Positions 1 to 7,247 of a DNA stretch of 64,000 nt are shown piece after piece (positions within the stretch are counted from its first letter, which is position 1; every line of letters starts with the position of its first letter). The DNA is from Microbacterium sp. EST19A (lineage in GTDB: Bacteria > Actinomycetota > Actinomycetes > Actinomycetales > Microbacteriaceae), in contig NZ_JAHXYZ010000002.1 in the NCBI RefSeq assembly GCF_019969685.1, positions 558,001 to 622,000 of the forward strand. Reading direction: 5' to 3'. Below the pieces are notes generated by a model that worked only from the letters and a program-made list of their open reading frames with translations, made no database searches and was not told the origin of the DNA. The position numbers and the translations under genes were made by a program.

Positions 1-1467
1 CACCGCACCCTGCCACTGCTGAGCGTGCGAGTCCCCGACGAGCCAGACCGCCGGTGCGTCGGGGGCTCCCCCGCTGAAATCGCAGACCACGGTCGCGGTC
101 GTGCCGCCGAAGGGCAGCAGTTCGGGATCGGCGCTGCACTCGTCGGGCACCGCGAAGTAGGCGTTGCCCGGCCCCATGACGACGTCGGCCGCCGGACCGA
201 ACCGGTCCGCGCACTCCGCACCGGGATCCATCGCCTGCGGGCCCACGCACTCTTCGAGAGTCACGCTGACCGGCGGGACATCCGCCGCCGAGACGGCTCT
301 GCCCGCGAGCACGAGCCCGCCTCCGATGACGGCCACCGCGGCCACCGCTCCCAGCATCGCGAGGAGAGTGCGACGCGGAGACACGGTGAGGAGCTTCCAT
401 CGCTGACCGGGACGCTCGATGAAGCGGGCCGTCGCCCACGCCAGCAGCACCGAGAGGGCCAGGATGCCGATCTTCATGGCCGTCGACGTCGCCGCCCCGA
501 TCAGGAACGGCACGAGCACGATCAGCGGCCAGTGCCAGAGATAGAGCGAGTACGAGACGTCGCCGATCCATTGCACGGGACGGATGCCGGTGACGGCGGT
601 GTGCCAGAGGCGCTCCCGTCCGGTCCCGGCGAGGATCACGGCTGCGGTGCCCAGCACCGGCAGGAGCGCGACGTACCCGGGGAAGGGCGTCGTCGGCCCG
701 AACAGCACCGCGGCGAGGGCGATCATCACGAGCCCCGCGAGCGCGAGCACATTGGCCCCCACCGCCGGCAGACGTCGTGTCGCCATCAGCGCCAGCAGCC
801 CGCCGACCCCGAACTCCCACGCCCGCGTGTACGTCGCGAAGTACGCCGGGCTCGGGATGAGTGTCGTGGCGATCACGCTCGCCGCGAGCGAGACGACCAC
901 GAGGACGCTCAGGACCACGACGGCGACGACACGAGGACGCGCGGACCGCCGCGCCGCCCACCAGGAGGCCGCGAGCAGCAGCAGCGGCCAGAGAAGGTAG
1001 AACTGCTCCTCGACCGACAGCGACCAGTAGTGCTGAGCGACCGTCGCCTGGTCGTTGATCGCCGAGTAGTTCACCGACATGGCGCTCAGGTACCAGTTCT
1101 CGACGTACCCGGCGCTGGCCATGATCTCCGCGCCGGCACGCGACCAGCGCGGGTACGGCAGCAGAAGAAGGGTGCCGATCGCGCTCACGACCAGCACGAG
1201 GAGAGCCGCCGGCAGCAGCCTGCGCACCCGACGCGCATAGAACGAGGCGAGCGCGATGCGCCCGGTGGCCGAAACCTCGCGGGCGAGATGGCTCGTGATC
1301 AGGAATCCCGAGATGACGAAGAAGACGTCGACGCCGACGTAGCCGCCGGTCAGATGCGTCGGCCAGAGGTGGTTGAGCACCACCGCGCCGATGGCCACCG
1401 CACGGAGCGCCTGGATGTCGGCGCGGAATGCGGTGCCCCGACGAGGCGCGGGGCGGCTGTTCGTCAG
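1..1467 (-). CDS. Acyltransferase-3 / SGNH membrane O-acyltransferase (3' end cut by window edge)
   Basis: OafA-type integral membrane O-acyltransferase that would acetylate a surface polysaccharide. The reverse strand reads DIQALRAVAI, then an N-H-L-W active-site region, GYVGVDVFFVISGF and an FYARR motif, followed by about ten hydrophobic segments. After the membrane part comes an extracytoplasmic region with GDSHAQQW, the block I serine motif of an SGNH hydrolase-like domain, where the window ends. So this is the fused AT3-SGNH architecture with its C-terminus missing. No ATG, GTG or TTG lies in frame ahead of the conserved N-terminus. A CTG at 1467 has AGGAG seven bases upstream and overlaps the TGA of the upstream dehydrogenase gene, so CTG is the best start. 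Product class is secure; the start is inferred. Confidence 0.85.
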   Translation of the reverse strand, partial: MTNSRPAPRRGTAFRADIQALRAVAIGAVVLNHLWPTHLTGGYVGVDVFFVISGFLITSHLAREVSATGRIALASFYARRVRRLLPAALLVLVVSAIGTLLLLPYPRWSRAGAEIMASAGYVENWYLSAMSVNYSAINDQATVAQHYWSLSVEEQFYLLWPLLLLAASWWAARRSARPRVVAVVVLSVLVVVSLAASVIATTLIPSPAYFATYTRAWEFGVGGLLALMATRRLPAVGANVLALAGLVMIALAAVLFGPTTPFPGYVALLPVLGTAAVILAGTGRERLWHTAVTGIRPVQWIGDVSYSLYLWHWPLIVLVPFLIGAATSTAMKIGILALSVLLAWATARFIERPGQRWKLLTVSPRRTLLAMLGAVAAVAVIGGGLVLAGRAVSAADVPPVSVTLEECVGPQAMDPGAECADRFGPAADVVMGPGNAYFAVPDECSADPELLPFGGTTATVVCDFSGGAPDAPAVWLVGDSHAQQWQGAV

Positions 1468-2789
1468 CTCGGTGCTCCTGCTGCGGCCATCAACTCGACG
1501 GCGGTCCCGACGACGATGCGGGGCGTGCCCGCCCAACGCGCGGCATCCGTCGCCGCGCGTCCGTCGACCAGCAGCTTGATGCCGGGGAGCTGCGCCGGCT
1601 CGAGCTCACGGTAGGCCGCGTGGTCGGTCTGCAGGATCGCGATGTCGATGTCGTCGCCCAGCGCGTACGGCTCGAAGCCAAGGCGCCGGAGCTCCTCGTC
1701 GCTGTACAGGGGGTCGTGCACCTGCACGACCGCGCCGCGCTTCTCGAGGGCGGCCACCGTCGGGAAGACACCGGAGAACGCCGTCTCCTTGACGCCGCCG
1801 CGGTAGCTCGCGCCGAGGACGACGGCGCGCAGCCCGGAGAGGGAGCCGAGGATGCCCTCCGCCTGGGCGACCAGGCGCTCCGGCATGGACTCGTTCACCC
1901 GACGGGCGGTGCGGACGATATCGGCACCGGGGTCGGTCGACAGGTAGAGCTTCGGGTACACCGGGATGCAGTGACCGCCGACGGCGATGCCGGGACGATG
2001 GATGTGGCTGAAGACCTGGGAGTTGCAGGCTTCGATCACCTGGTAGACGTCGATCCCGTTGGCGCCGGCGAAGAGGGCGAATTCGTTCGCCAGGCCGATG
2101 TTCACGTCGCGATACGTGGTCTCGGCGAGCTTGGCCATCTCGGCGGCCTCCGCGCTGCCCAGATCCCAGACGCCGTTGGCCCGCGCGAGGTCCGGACGAT
2201 CGTCGAACTCGAGAACAGCCTCGTAGAAGTCGACCGCGCGACGCGCGCCCTCGTCGGACAGCGCCCCGACGAGCTTCGGGTACTTGCGCAGGTCGGCGAA
2301 GATACGGCCGGAGTAGACCCGCTCCGGAGAGAAGACGACGTGGAAGTCCTCACCCTCGGTGAGACCGGACACTTCCTCCAGCAGCGGCTTCCATCGTCCG
2401 CGGGTGATGCCCACCGGGAGGGTCGTCTCGTAGGACACGAGCGTGCCAGGGCTGAGGTGCTTCGCGAGCGAGGTGGTGGCCTGATCCATCCAGCCGAACT
2501 CGGGCTCGGCCGTCTCCTCGTTCACGAAGAGCGGCACGACGACGACGACGGCCTCCGCCGAAGGGATGGCCTCGGCGTAATCGGTCGTCGCGCGCAGGCG
2601 TCCGGCGGCCAGCGCCGCGGTGAGCTTCTCCTGCAGCTGCGCCTCGCCCGGGAACGGCTCCACTCCGCTGTTGATGGCATCGACGAGCGCCGGGTTCACG
2701 TCGACTCCGATCACCTCGTGCCCGCGGTCGGCGAACTGCAGAGCAAGGGGGAGCCCGATCTTCCCGAGGGCCACGACGGCGATACGCAT
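1464..2789 (-). CDS. UDP-N-acetyl-hexosamine 6-dehydrogenase (WecC/WbpA-type)
   Basis: 441-residue NAD-dependent nucleotide-sugar dehydrogenase that oxidises C6 of a UDP-N-acetylhexosamine to the uronic acid. The N-terminal Rossmann motif GKIGLP is at residues 9-14, a V-F-S-P-E-R motif at 152-157, and the catalytic cysteine is Cys274 in GGHCIPVYP. Whether the substrate is UDP-GlcNAc (WbpA) or UDP-ManNAc (WecC) cannot be told by eye. It lies just after a UDP-GlcNAc 2-epimerase-type gene on the same strand. The upstream region has TAGAAT seven bases before the ATG and no Shine-Dalgarno, indicating a leaderless mRNA starting at 2789 rather than the longer frame further upstream. It probably supplies the uronic acid unit of the glycopolymer. 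Confidence 0.92.
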   Translation of the reverse strand: MRIAVVALGKIGLPLALQFADRGHEVIGVDVNPALVDAINSGVEPFPGEAQLQEKLTAALAAGRLRATTDYAEAIPSAEAVVVVVPLFVNEETAEPEFGWMDQATTSLAKHLSPGTLVSYETTLPVGITRGRWKPLLEEVSGLTEGEDFHVVFSPERVYSGRIFADLRKYPKLVGALSDEGARRAVDFYEAVLEFDDRPDLARANGVWDLGSAEAAEMAKLAETTYRDVNIGLANEFALFAGANGIDVYQVIEACNSQVFSHIHRPGIAVGGHCIPVYPKLYLSTDPGADIVRTARRVNESMPERLVAQAEGILGSLSGLRAVVLGASYRGGVKETAFSGVFPTVAALEKRGAVVQVHDPLYSDEELRRLGFEPYALGDDIDIAILQTDHAAYRELEPAQLPGIKLLVDGRAATDAARWAGTPRIVVGTAVELMAAAGAPS

Positions 2790-2796
2790 GAGCAAT

Positions 2797-2802
2797 ATTC
2801 TA
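2797..2802 (-). promoter_or_regulatory. -10 element (TAGAAT) of the UDP-sugar dehydrogenase, leaderless
   Basis: TAGAAT on the minus strand lies 7 nt before the ATG at 2789, so transcription should start at or next to the A of the start codon. No convincing -35 is seen; a TTGACG further upstream is about 47 nt away and too far to pair with it. Confidence 0.6.
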
Positions 2803-2888
2803 TGGCGGGCGGAGAGCCGGGCTCTTCGCTGCGACGCATCAGCGCCCGCGCGCGTCAACTGTTCTCCGCGCCTGCGCGAGGTGTGCGT

Positions 2889-3962
2889 TCAGCGGCCGTC
2901 GCCGGTCAGAACCGCGATCACCCGCGAGGCGGCGTGTCCGTCTCCGTAGGGAGCCTGGTCCGTGTCCGCCGGCCTCTCGCGTGTGACGCCGGCCGCGATC
3001 TCCTGCGCGGTGCCGACCAGCACGTTCCATCCCAGCTGCACGGTCTCGACCCACTCGGTCTCGGTCCGCACCGTCGTGCAGGGCACGCGCAGCAGGAACG
3101 CCTCCTTCTGGAGCCCCCCGGAGTCGGTGACCACGCCCGCGCTCGACACGACCGCGGCGATGAGGTCCGGATACGCGAGGGGCGCGTGCGCGATCAGGGA
3201 TCCCTGGGTGAGTGCGATGCCGTGGGCGGCGGCCTTCGCGACGACGCGCGGGTGGGCGAGCAGGATCACGGGCTTGTCGAGGTCGGCGAGGCCCGCAGCG
3301 ATCTCCGCCAGGCGGGCAGGGTCATCCGTGTTGTCCGGACGGTGGATGGTCGCGACGTAGAAGCCTCCCGACTCCAGGCCGAGCTCGGCGATCAGCGGGG
3401 ACGGGGTGCCCGCCACCTGATCGCGCACCTGGAACAGCACATCGGTCATGACGTCGCCGACGAGCACCGTCCGCTCGCTCAGGCCCTCGTGTGCGAGATG
3501 CGCGACCGCGACCTCGGTCGGCGCGAGCAGCAGATCGGCCGCATGATCGGTCAGCACGCGATTGTGCTCCTCCGGCATCCGCCGGTTGAAGCTCCGCAGG
3601 CCGGCCTCGAGGTGCGCGACCGGGATGTGCATCTTCACCGCACTCAGGGCGGCGGCGACGGTGGAGTTGGTGTCGCCGTAGACGAGGACCCAGTCGGGAC
3701 GGTGCTCGTCGAACACGGCGTCGAGGGCCGCGAGCATCGACCCGGTCTGGACGCCGTGCGATCCGCTGCCGACGCCGAGGTGCACGTCGGGCGTCGCGAT
3801 GCCCAGGTCCTCGAAGAACACGTCGGAGAGCATCGGGTCGTAGTGCTGACCCGTGTGGACGATGACGTGTTCGACGCCGGCCGCCTTGGCGGCGTGGTCG
3901 ATCGGGGCGAGCTTGACGAACTGCGGGCGGGCGCCGACGACGCTGACGATCTTCACGGTCAC
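2889..3962 (-). CDS. wecB: UDP-N-acetylglucosamine 2-epimerase family (WecB/WbpI-type)
   Basis: 357-residue non-hydrolysing UDP-GlcNAc 2-epimerase, interconverting UDP-GlcNAc and UDP-ManNAc or, in WbpI-like members, the 2-epimers of UDP-2,3-diacetamido uronic acid. The family start V-G-A-R-P-Q-F, the H-T-G-Q-H-Y-D motif near residue 37, an H-L-E-A-G-L-R-S motif and a C-terminal DSGG-Q-KEA UDP-binding motif are all visible. Length is normal. The GTG at 3962 gives MTVKIV; a second GTG at 3956 gives the commoner M-K-I-V beginning and sits 8 nt behind TAGGCT, so the start may be 3956. With the dehydrogenase downstream it would give UDP-ManNAcA. Together with the WbpB/E/D-like genes at 22471-25162 it could instead act last in a diacetamido uronate pathway. 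Confidence 0.9.
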   Translation of the reverse strand: MTVKIVSVVGARPQFVKLAPIDHAAKAAGVEHVIVHTGQHYDPMLSDVFFEDLGIATPDVHLGVGSGSHGVQTGSMLAALDAVFDEHRPDWVLVYGDTNSTVAAALSAVKMHIPVAHLEAGLRSFNRRMPEEHNRVLTDHAADLLLAPTEVAVAHLAHEGLSERTVLVGDVMTDVLFQVRDQVAGTPSPLIAELGLESGGFYVATIHRPDNTDDPARLAEIAAGLADLDKPVILLAHPRVVAKAAAHGIALTQGSLIAHAPLAYPDLIAAVVSSAGVVTDSGGLQKEAFLLRVPCTTVRTETEWVETVQLGWNVLVGTAQEIAAGVTRERPADTDQAPYGDGHAASRVIAVLTGDGR

Positions 3963-4002
3963 TCAGCCTACGGGGGTGCGCCTCGCAGCGCCGCGATGCC
4001 GA

Positions 4003-4473
4003 TCAGTCCGCGAAGCGCCGAGCGGCGTCGAGGAAGACGCGTGCGGGCACGCCGCGCAGCACGCTGTACGGGGGCGCCGTCGTGTTCTCGGTGACGACGG
4101 CGCCGGCAGCGACGACGCTGTGGTCGCCGATGTCGGCCCCCATGAGCACCACGGCGTTCGCACCGATGTGCACGTACCTGCCGATGCGGCTCGATGAGCG
4201 CTGGATGTCGCGGGCACGTTCGCTGACGCACCGCTCCACCGTGGAGTGCGTGTAGATCTGCGCGCCGGCCGAGATGTCGCACCCGTCCCCGATCACGAGT
4301 CCTCCGCTGCCGTCGACGACCGTGAAGGCCCCGATCCAGACGTCGTCGCCGATCTCCGGCTCTCCGACGATCCAGGCGTGCGGGTTGAATCGGTTGGCAG
4401 CGATCCCATGCCACTCCGGCACCTCCGGGATCGGCGACTCTGCGGGCTCTCTCACGGTTCGGCGCACCTCCAT
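4003..4473 (-). CDS. Left-handed beta-helix (hexapeptide) acyltransferase
   Basis: 156-residue transferase of the LbH/hexapeptide family that would O- or N-acetylate a sugar using acetyl-CoA. Repeated hexapeptide turns are visible (IGDDVWIGAF, IGDGCDISAG, IGRYVHIGANAVVLMGADIG), followed by the usual A-A-G-A-V-V-T and a G-V-P-A-R terminal motif. It resembles maltose/galactoside or WbbJ-type acetyltransferases. It is divergent from the SDR gene at 4547 and precedes the 2-epimerase gene on the minus strand. The start at ATG 4473 lies a few bases behind TATCAT, so a leaderless start is possible. Substrate unknown; a nucleotide sugar or polymer unit of this locus is likely. Confidence 0.85.
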   Translation of the reverse strand: MEVRRTVREPAESPIPEVPEWHGIAANRFNPHAWIVGEPEIGDDVWIGAFTVVDGSGGLVIGDGCDISAGAQIYTHSTVERCVSERARDIQRSSSRIGRYVHIGANAVVLMGADIGDHSVVAAGAVVTENTTAPPYSVLRGVPARVFLDAARRFAD

Positions 4474-4546
4474 CCCATATGATACTTAGCAGTCTGCCCG
4501 CTTCCGTGCTGCCACGGGAGCTCGATAACGAGAGAACTCGAAATCC
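4474..4546. promoter_or_regulatory. Divergent promoter region
   Basis: 73 bp between the acetyltransferase gene (minus) and the SDR gene (plus). TATGAT at 4478-4483 is a good plus-strand -10 giving a 5' UTR of about 55 nt for the SDR gene. The complementary ATCATA overlaps a TATCAT usable on the minus strand five bases before ATG 4473. The two promoters therefore overlap and may compete. Confidence 0.45.
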
Positions 4547-5512
4547 ATGTCTGTGCGTGAAAAATCCATTCTGATCACCGGCGGAGCCGGATTCATCGGG
4601 AGCCACCTCGTCGACCGGCTCATCCGCGACGAGCCGCGACGGATCACCGTCGTCGACAACTTCTTCCTCGGCAGCATGGAGAACCTCACCGCCGCCCAGG
4701 CCGCCCGACCGGACATCGACATCATCCGGCTCGACGCGTCCGACCTCGCGGCGATGCAGGATGTCGTGACGACCCACGAGATCGACACCGTCTTCGACCT
4801 CGCCGTCATCCCTCTGCCGACGTCGCTCACCTATCCGGCGTGGACGGTGCAGACGAACGTCGGCATCGCGACCACCTTCTGCGAGATCGCGCGCCGCGGC
4901 CTCGTCGAGCGCCTCATCCACGTGTCCAGCTCGGAGGCGTACGGCTCGGCCCGCTACATCCCGATGGACGAGGGGCACCCGCACGACGCGATCACGCCGT
5001 ATGCGGCCAGCAAGTCCGCCGCCGACCACATCATCGAGTCGTACGTGCAGACCTTCGGGATCGACGCGACCGTCATCCGGCCGTTCAACAACATCGGTCC
5101 GCGCCAGAACCCCGGCTCGTACGCCGGGATCGTGCCGATCATCGTGCGCCGCGTTCTCGACGGCGTGCCGATCGAGATCTTCGGCGACGGCGAGCAGACC
5201 CGTGACTTCATCTTCGTCAAGGACAGCGCCGACCTCATCGCCCAGGTGCACGACTCGGACGAGTGCCGCGGCAAGGTGCTGAACCTCGCCACCGGCGTCG
5301 AGACCTCCGTCAACGAGCTCGTGTCACGGATCCTCGGCCTGATGGGCCGCCCCGACCACCCCGTCATCCACACGGAGGAGCGTCCCGGAGACGTGCGTCG
5401 CCACCTCGCCGACGTGTCGAAGCTCGAGTCGCTCCTGGGGCACCAGTCACCGCGGCTCACCGACGACGCCCTCGGCCAGACCGTCGACTGGTACACCTCG
5501 GTCCTCTCATGA
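4547..5512 (+). CDS. NAD-dependent epimerase/dehydratase (extended SDR)
   Basis: 321-residue extended short-chain dehydrogenase acting on a nucleotide sugar, as a 4-epimerase or 4,6-dehydratase. The NAD-binding motif GGAGFIGS is at residues 12-19; the catalytic Tyr152 and Lys156 (YAASK) follow an SSSE serine region; R-P-F-N-N-I-G-P-R and a D-F-I-F-V motif near the C-terminus are typical of the family. The final TGA overlaps the ATG of the DegT aminotransferase (ATGA), so the two are translationally coupled. An SDR plus DegT pair usually makes a 4-amino sugar by oxidation/dehydration then transamination. Which sugar is not determinable here. It heads the operon that carries the amidotransferase genes. 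Confidence 0.88.
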   Translation: MSVREKSILITGGAGFIGSHLVDRLIRDEPRRITVVDNFFLGSMENLTAAQAARPDIDIIRLDASDLAAMQDVVTTHEIDTVFDLAVIPLPTSLTYPAWTVQTNVGIATTFCEIARRGLVERLIHVSSSEAYGSARYIPMDEGHPHDAITPYAASKSAADHIIESYVQTFGIDATVIRPFNNIGPRQNPGSYAGIVPIIVRRVLDGVPIEIFGDGEQTRDFIFVKDSADLIAQVHDSDECRGKVLNLATGVETSVNELVSRILGLMGRPDHPVIHTEERPGDVRRHLADVSKLESLLGHQSPRLTDDALGQTVDWYTSVLS

Positions 5513-6618
5513 GGCTCAACATCCCGCTGACCGGGTCCCCCGAGGTCGACGCGGTGCGCGAGGTCATCGAGTCCGGCTATCTCACGCAGGGCGCGAAGAC
5601 CGCGGCGTTCGAGGATGCCGTCCGCGGATTCACGTCCGCACGCCACGCGGCAGCGGTCAGTTCCGCGACGACGGGCCTGCATCTCGCGCTCGTCGCGCTG
5701 GGCGTGCAGCCCGGCGACGAGGTCGTGATCCCGGGATTCAGCTTCCCGGCGACCGCGAACGCCGTGATCCAGCAGGGCGCGACGCCCGTGTTCGTCGACA
5801 TCGACGAGTCGACGTTCAACCTCGACCCCGCACTGCTCGACGCCGCCGTCACCGAGCGCACCCGCGCGATCATGCCGGTCCACGCGTTCGGCCTCTGCGC
5901 CGACATGGACGCCATCAATGCGGTGGCCGCTCGCCACGGGCTACCGGTTCTCGAAGACGCCGCCTGTGCACTGGGCGGCACCTACGGCGGACGCCACGCG
6001 GGCACCCTCGGCACGGCCGGGGTGTACTCGTTCCACCCGCGCAAGATCATCACGACCGCCGAGGGCGGCATGATCACGACCGACGACGACGACCTCGCCG
6101 CACGCATCGCCGTCCTGCGCGCGCACGGCGCCGTCCGCGGCGAGCTGTACATGGAGTTCGTCGAGGCCGGATTCAACTACCGGCTCAGCGACGTCCACTC
6201 GGCGATCGGGCTCGCGCAGATGACCCGCATCGACGACATCATCTCGGGTCGACGACGTGCGGCATCCGAGCTGACGAGCCGCGTCTCCGGCATCGAGGGC
6301 GTGCACGTACCGACAGAGCCCGCCGGCACCTCCCACACGTTCCAGTCGTACGTGGTCCTGCTGGACGACGACATCGACCGGGACGAGGTCATCCGTCGCA
6401 TGCGCACCCGCGACATCGAGACGACGCTGGGCACCTACGGCATGCACCTGCAGCCGTACTTCCGGGATCGTTTCGGCATCCCCGACGAGGCGCTCCCCCA
6501 CACGACGCGTGCCCACCACCAGGCGCTCACCCTCCCGCTCTACCCCCAGCTGACCGACGACGACATGGACGCGATCGCGGACGCGCTGCGCCAGAGCATC
6601 GCGGAGAGCACGCGATGA
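5509..6618 (+). CDS. DegT/DnrJ/EryC1 sugar aminotransferase
   Basis: 369-residue PLP-dependent aminotransferase that adds an amino group to a keto-sugar nucleotide. The PLP-binding lysine is Lys179 in S-F-H-P-R-K, followed by T-A-E-G-G-M; Asp150 in L-E-D-A-A would contact the pyridine nitrogen. The start is the ATG overlapping the SDR stop (ATGA), giving MRLNIPLTG; a longer upstream frame only reads antisense-like sequence over the SDR gene. The final codons overlap the start of the HisH-like gene by 4 nt. It is the second DegT enzyme of the window; the other (23457-24554) is grouped with WbpB- and WbpD-like genes, so this one probably makes a different amino sugar or a different position. 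Confidence 0.9.
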   Translation: MRLNIPLTGSPEVDAVREVIESGYLTQGAKTAAFEDAVRGFTSARHAAAVSSATTGLHLALVALGVQPGDEVVIPGFSFPATANAVIQQGATPVFVDIDESTFNLDPALLDAAVTERTRAIMPVHAFGLCADMDAINAVAARHGLPVLEDAACALGGTYGGRHAGTLGTAGVYSFHPRKIITTAEGGMITTDDDDLAARIAVLRAHGAVRGELYMEFVEAGFNYRLSDVHSAIGLAQMTRIDDIISGRRRAASELTSRVSGIEGVHVPTEPAGTSHTFQSYVVLLDDDIDRDEVIRRMRTRDIETTLGTYGMHLQPYFRDRFGIPDEALPHTTRAHHQALTLPLYPQLTDDDMDAIADALRQSIAESTR

Positions 6619-7247
6619 CCGGTCCCGACGTCACGATCGTCGACTACGGCGTGGGGAACCTCGGTTCCCTGCGCAACGCGCTGGCCAAGGTCGGCCGCTC
6701 GTCCGAGGTGACGAGCGACCCGCAGACGGTTCTCGATGCCGCGCGCATCATCCTTCCCGGCGTCGGCTCCTTCGACCATGCCGTCGACCGTCTCACGTCG
6801 ACCGGACTCGGCGAGGCCGTCGTGACCGCCGCCCGCGAGAAGCGCACACCGCTCGCCGGTGTGTGCCTCGGCATGCAGCTGATCATGGACGGCAGCGACG
6901 AGGGCGAACGCCCGGGACTCGGGCTGATCCCCGGCAGGGCCCACCGCTTCCCCGACGAGATCGACGGCTCGCGTCTGCTCGTGCCGCACATGGGATGGAG
7001 CGCGGCCGTGGCGGCGAAGCCGTCGCGTCTCGCTCCCTCACTCGGAAACGGCGGGCGGTTCTACTTCGTCCACTCCTACGCCGTCACCCCCGACGCCGAA
7101 GCCGACGTCCTCACCTGGACCGAGTACGGCGAGCGCTACGCGTCGTCGGTCGAGCGCGACAACGTGATCGGCATCCAGTTCCACCCCGAGAAGAGCCACC
7201 GCTACGGACTGACGCTCCTCGGCGAGTTCGCGGTGGCGGAGGTCTGA
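6615..7247 (+). CDS. HisH-like glutamine amidotransferase (ammonia donor for sugar amidination)
   Basis: 210-residue class I glutaminase. The nucleophile is Cys84 in AGVCLGMQ, and the His/Glu pair is in QFHPEKS near the C-terminus; Y-G-V-G-N-L near the N-terminus is HisH-like. It hydrolyses glutamine and passes ammonia to a partner. It starts 4 nt inside the aminotransferase gene and its TGA overlaps the ATG of the HisF-PseA fusion by one base, so all three are coupled. No histidine gene is near. In Pseudomonas and Campylobacter the same trio (WbpG/PseA with HisH2 and HisF2) turns a sugar acetamido group into acetamidino. That is the likely role here rather than imidazole glycerol phosphate synthesis. 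Confidence 0.88.
   Translation: MTGPDVTIVDYGVGNLGSLRNALAKVGRSSEVTSDPQTVLDAARIILPGVGSFDHAVDRLTSTGLGEAVVTAAREKRTPLAGVCLGMQLIMDGSDEGERPGLGLIPGRAHRFPDEIDGSRLLVPHMGWSAAVAAKPSRLAPSLGNGGRFYFVHSYAVTPDAEADVLTWTEYGERYASSVERDNVIGIQFHPEKSHRYGLTLLGEFAVAEV

Noticed and set aside
25..1614. Plus-strand reading frame at the left edge
   Set aside because: The reverse strand encodes an acyltransferase with complete family motifs; the plus-strand translation is low-complexity.
2845..2850. TTGACG as -35 for the UDP-sugar dehydrogenase promoter
   Set aside because: It lies about 47 nt from the TAGAAT hexamer, far beyond a usable spacer.
1428..4094. Long plus-strand reading frame (888 codons) opposite the dehydrogenase and epimerase genes
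   Set aside because: Low-complexity Arg/Glu/His-rich translation, antisense to two enzymes with intact active-site motifs.
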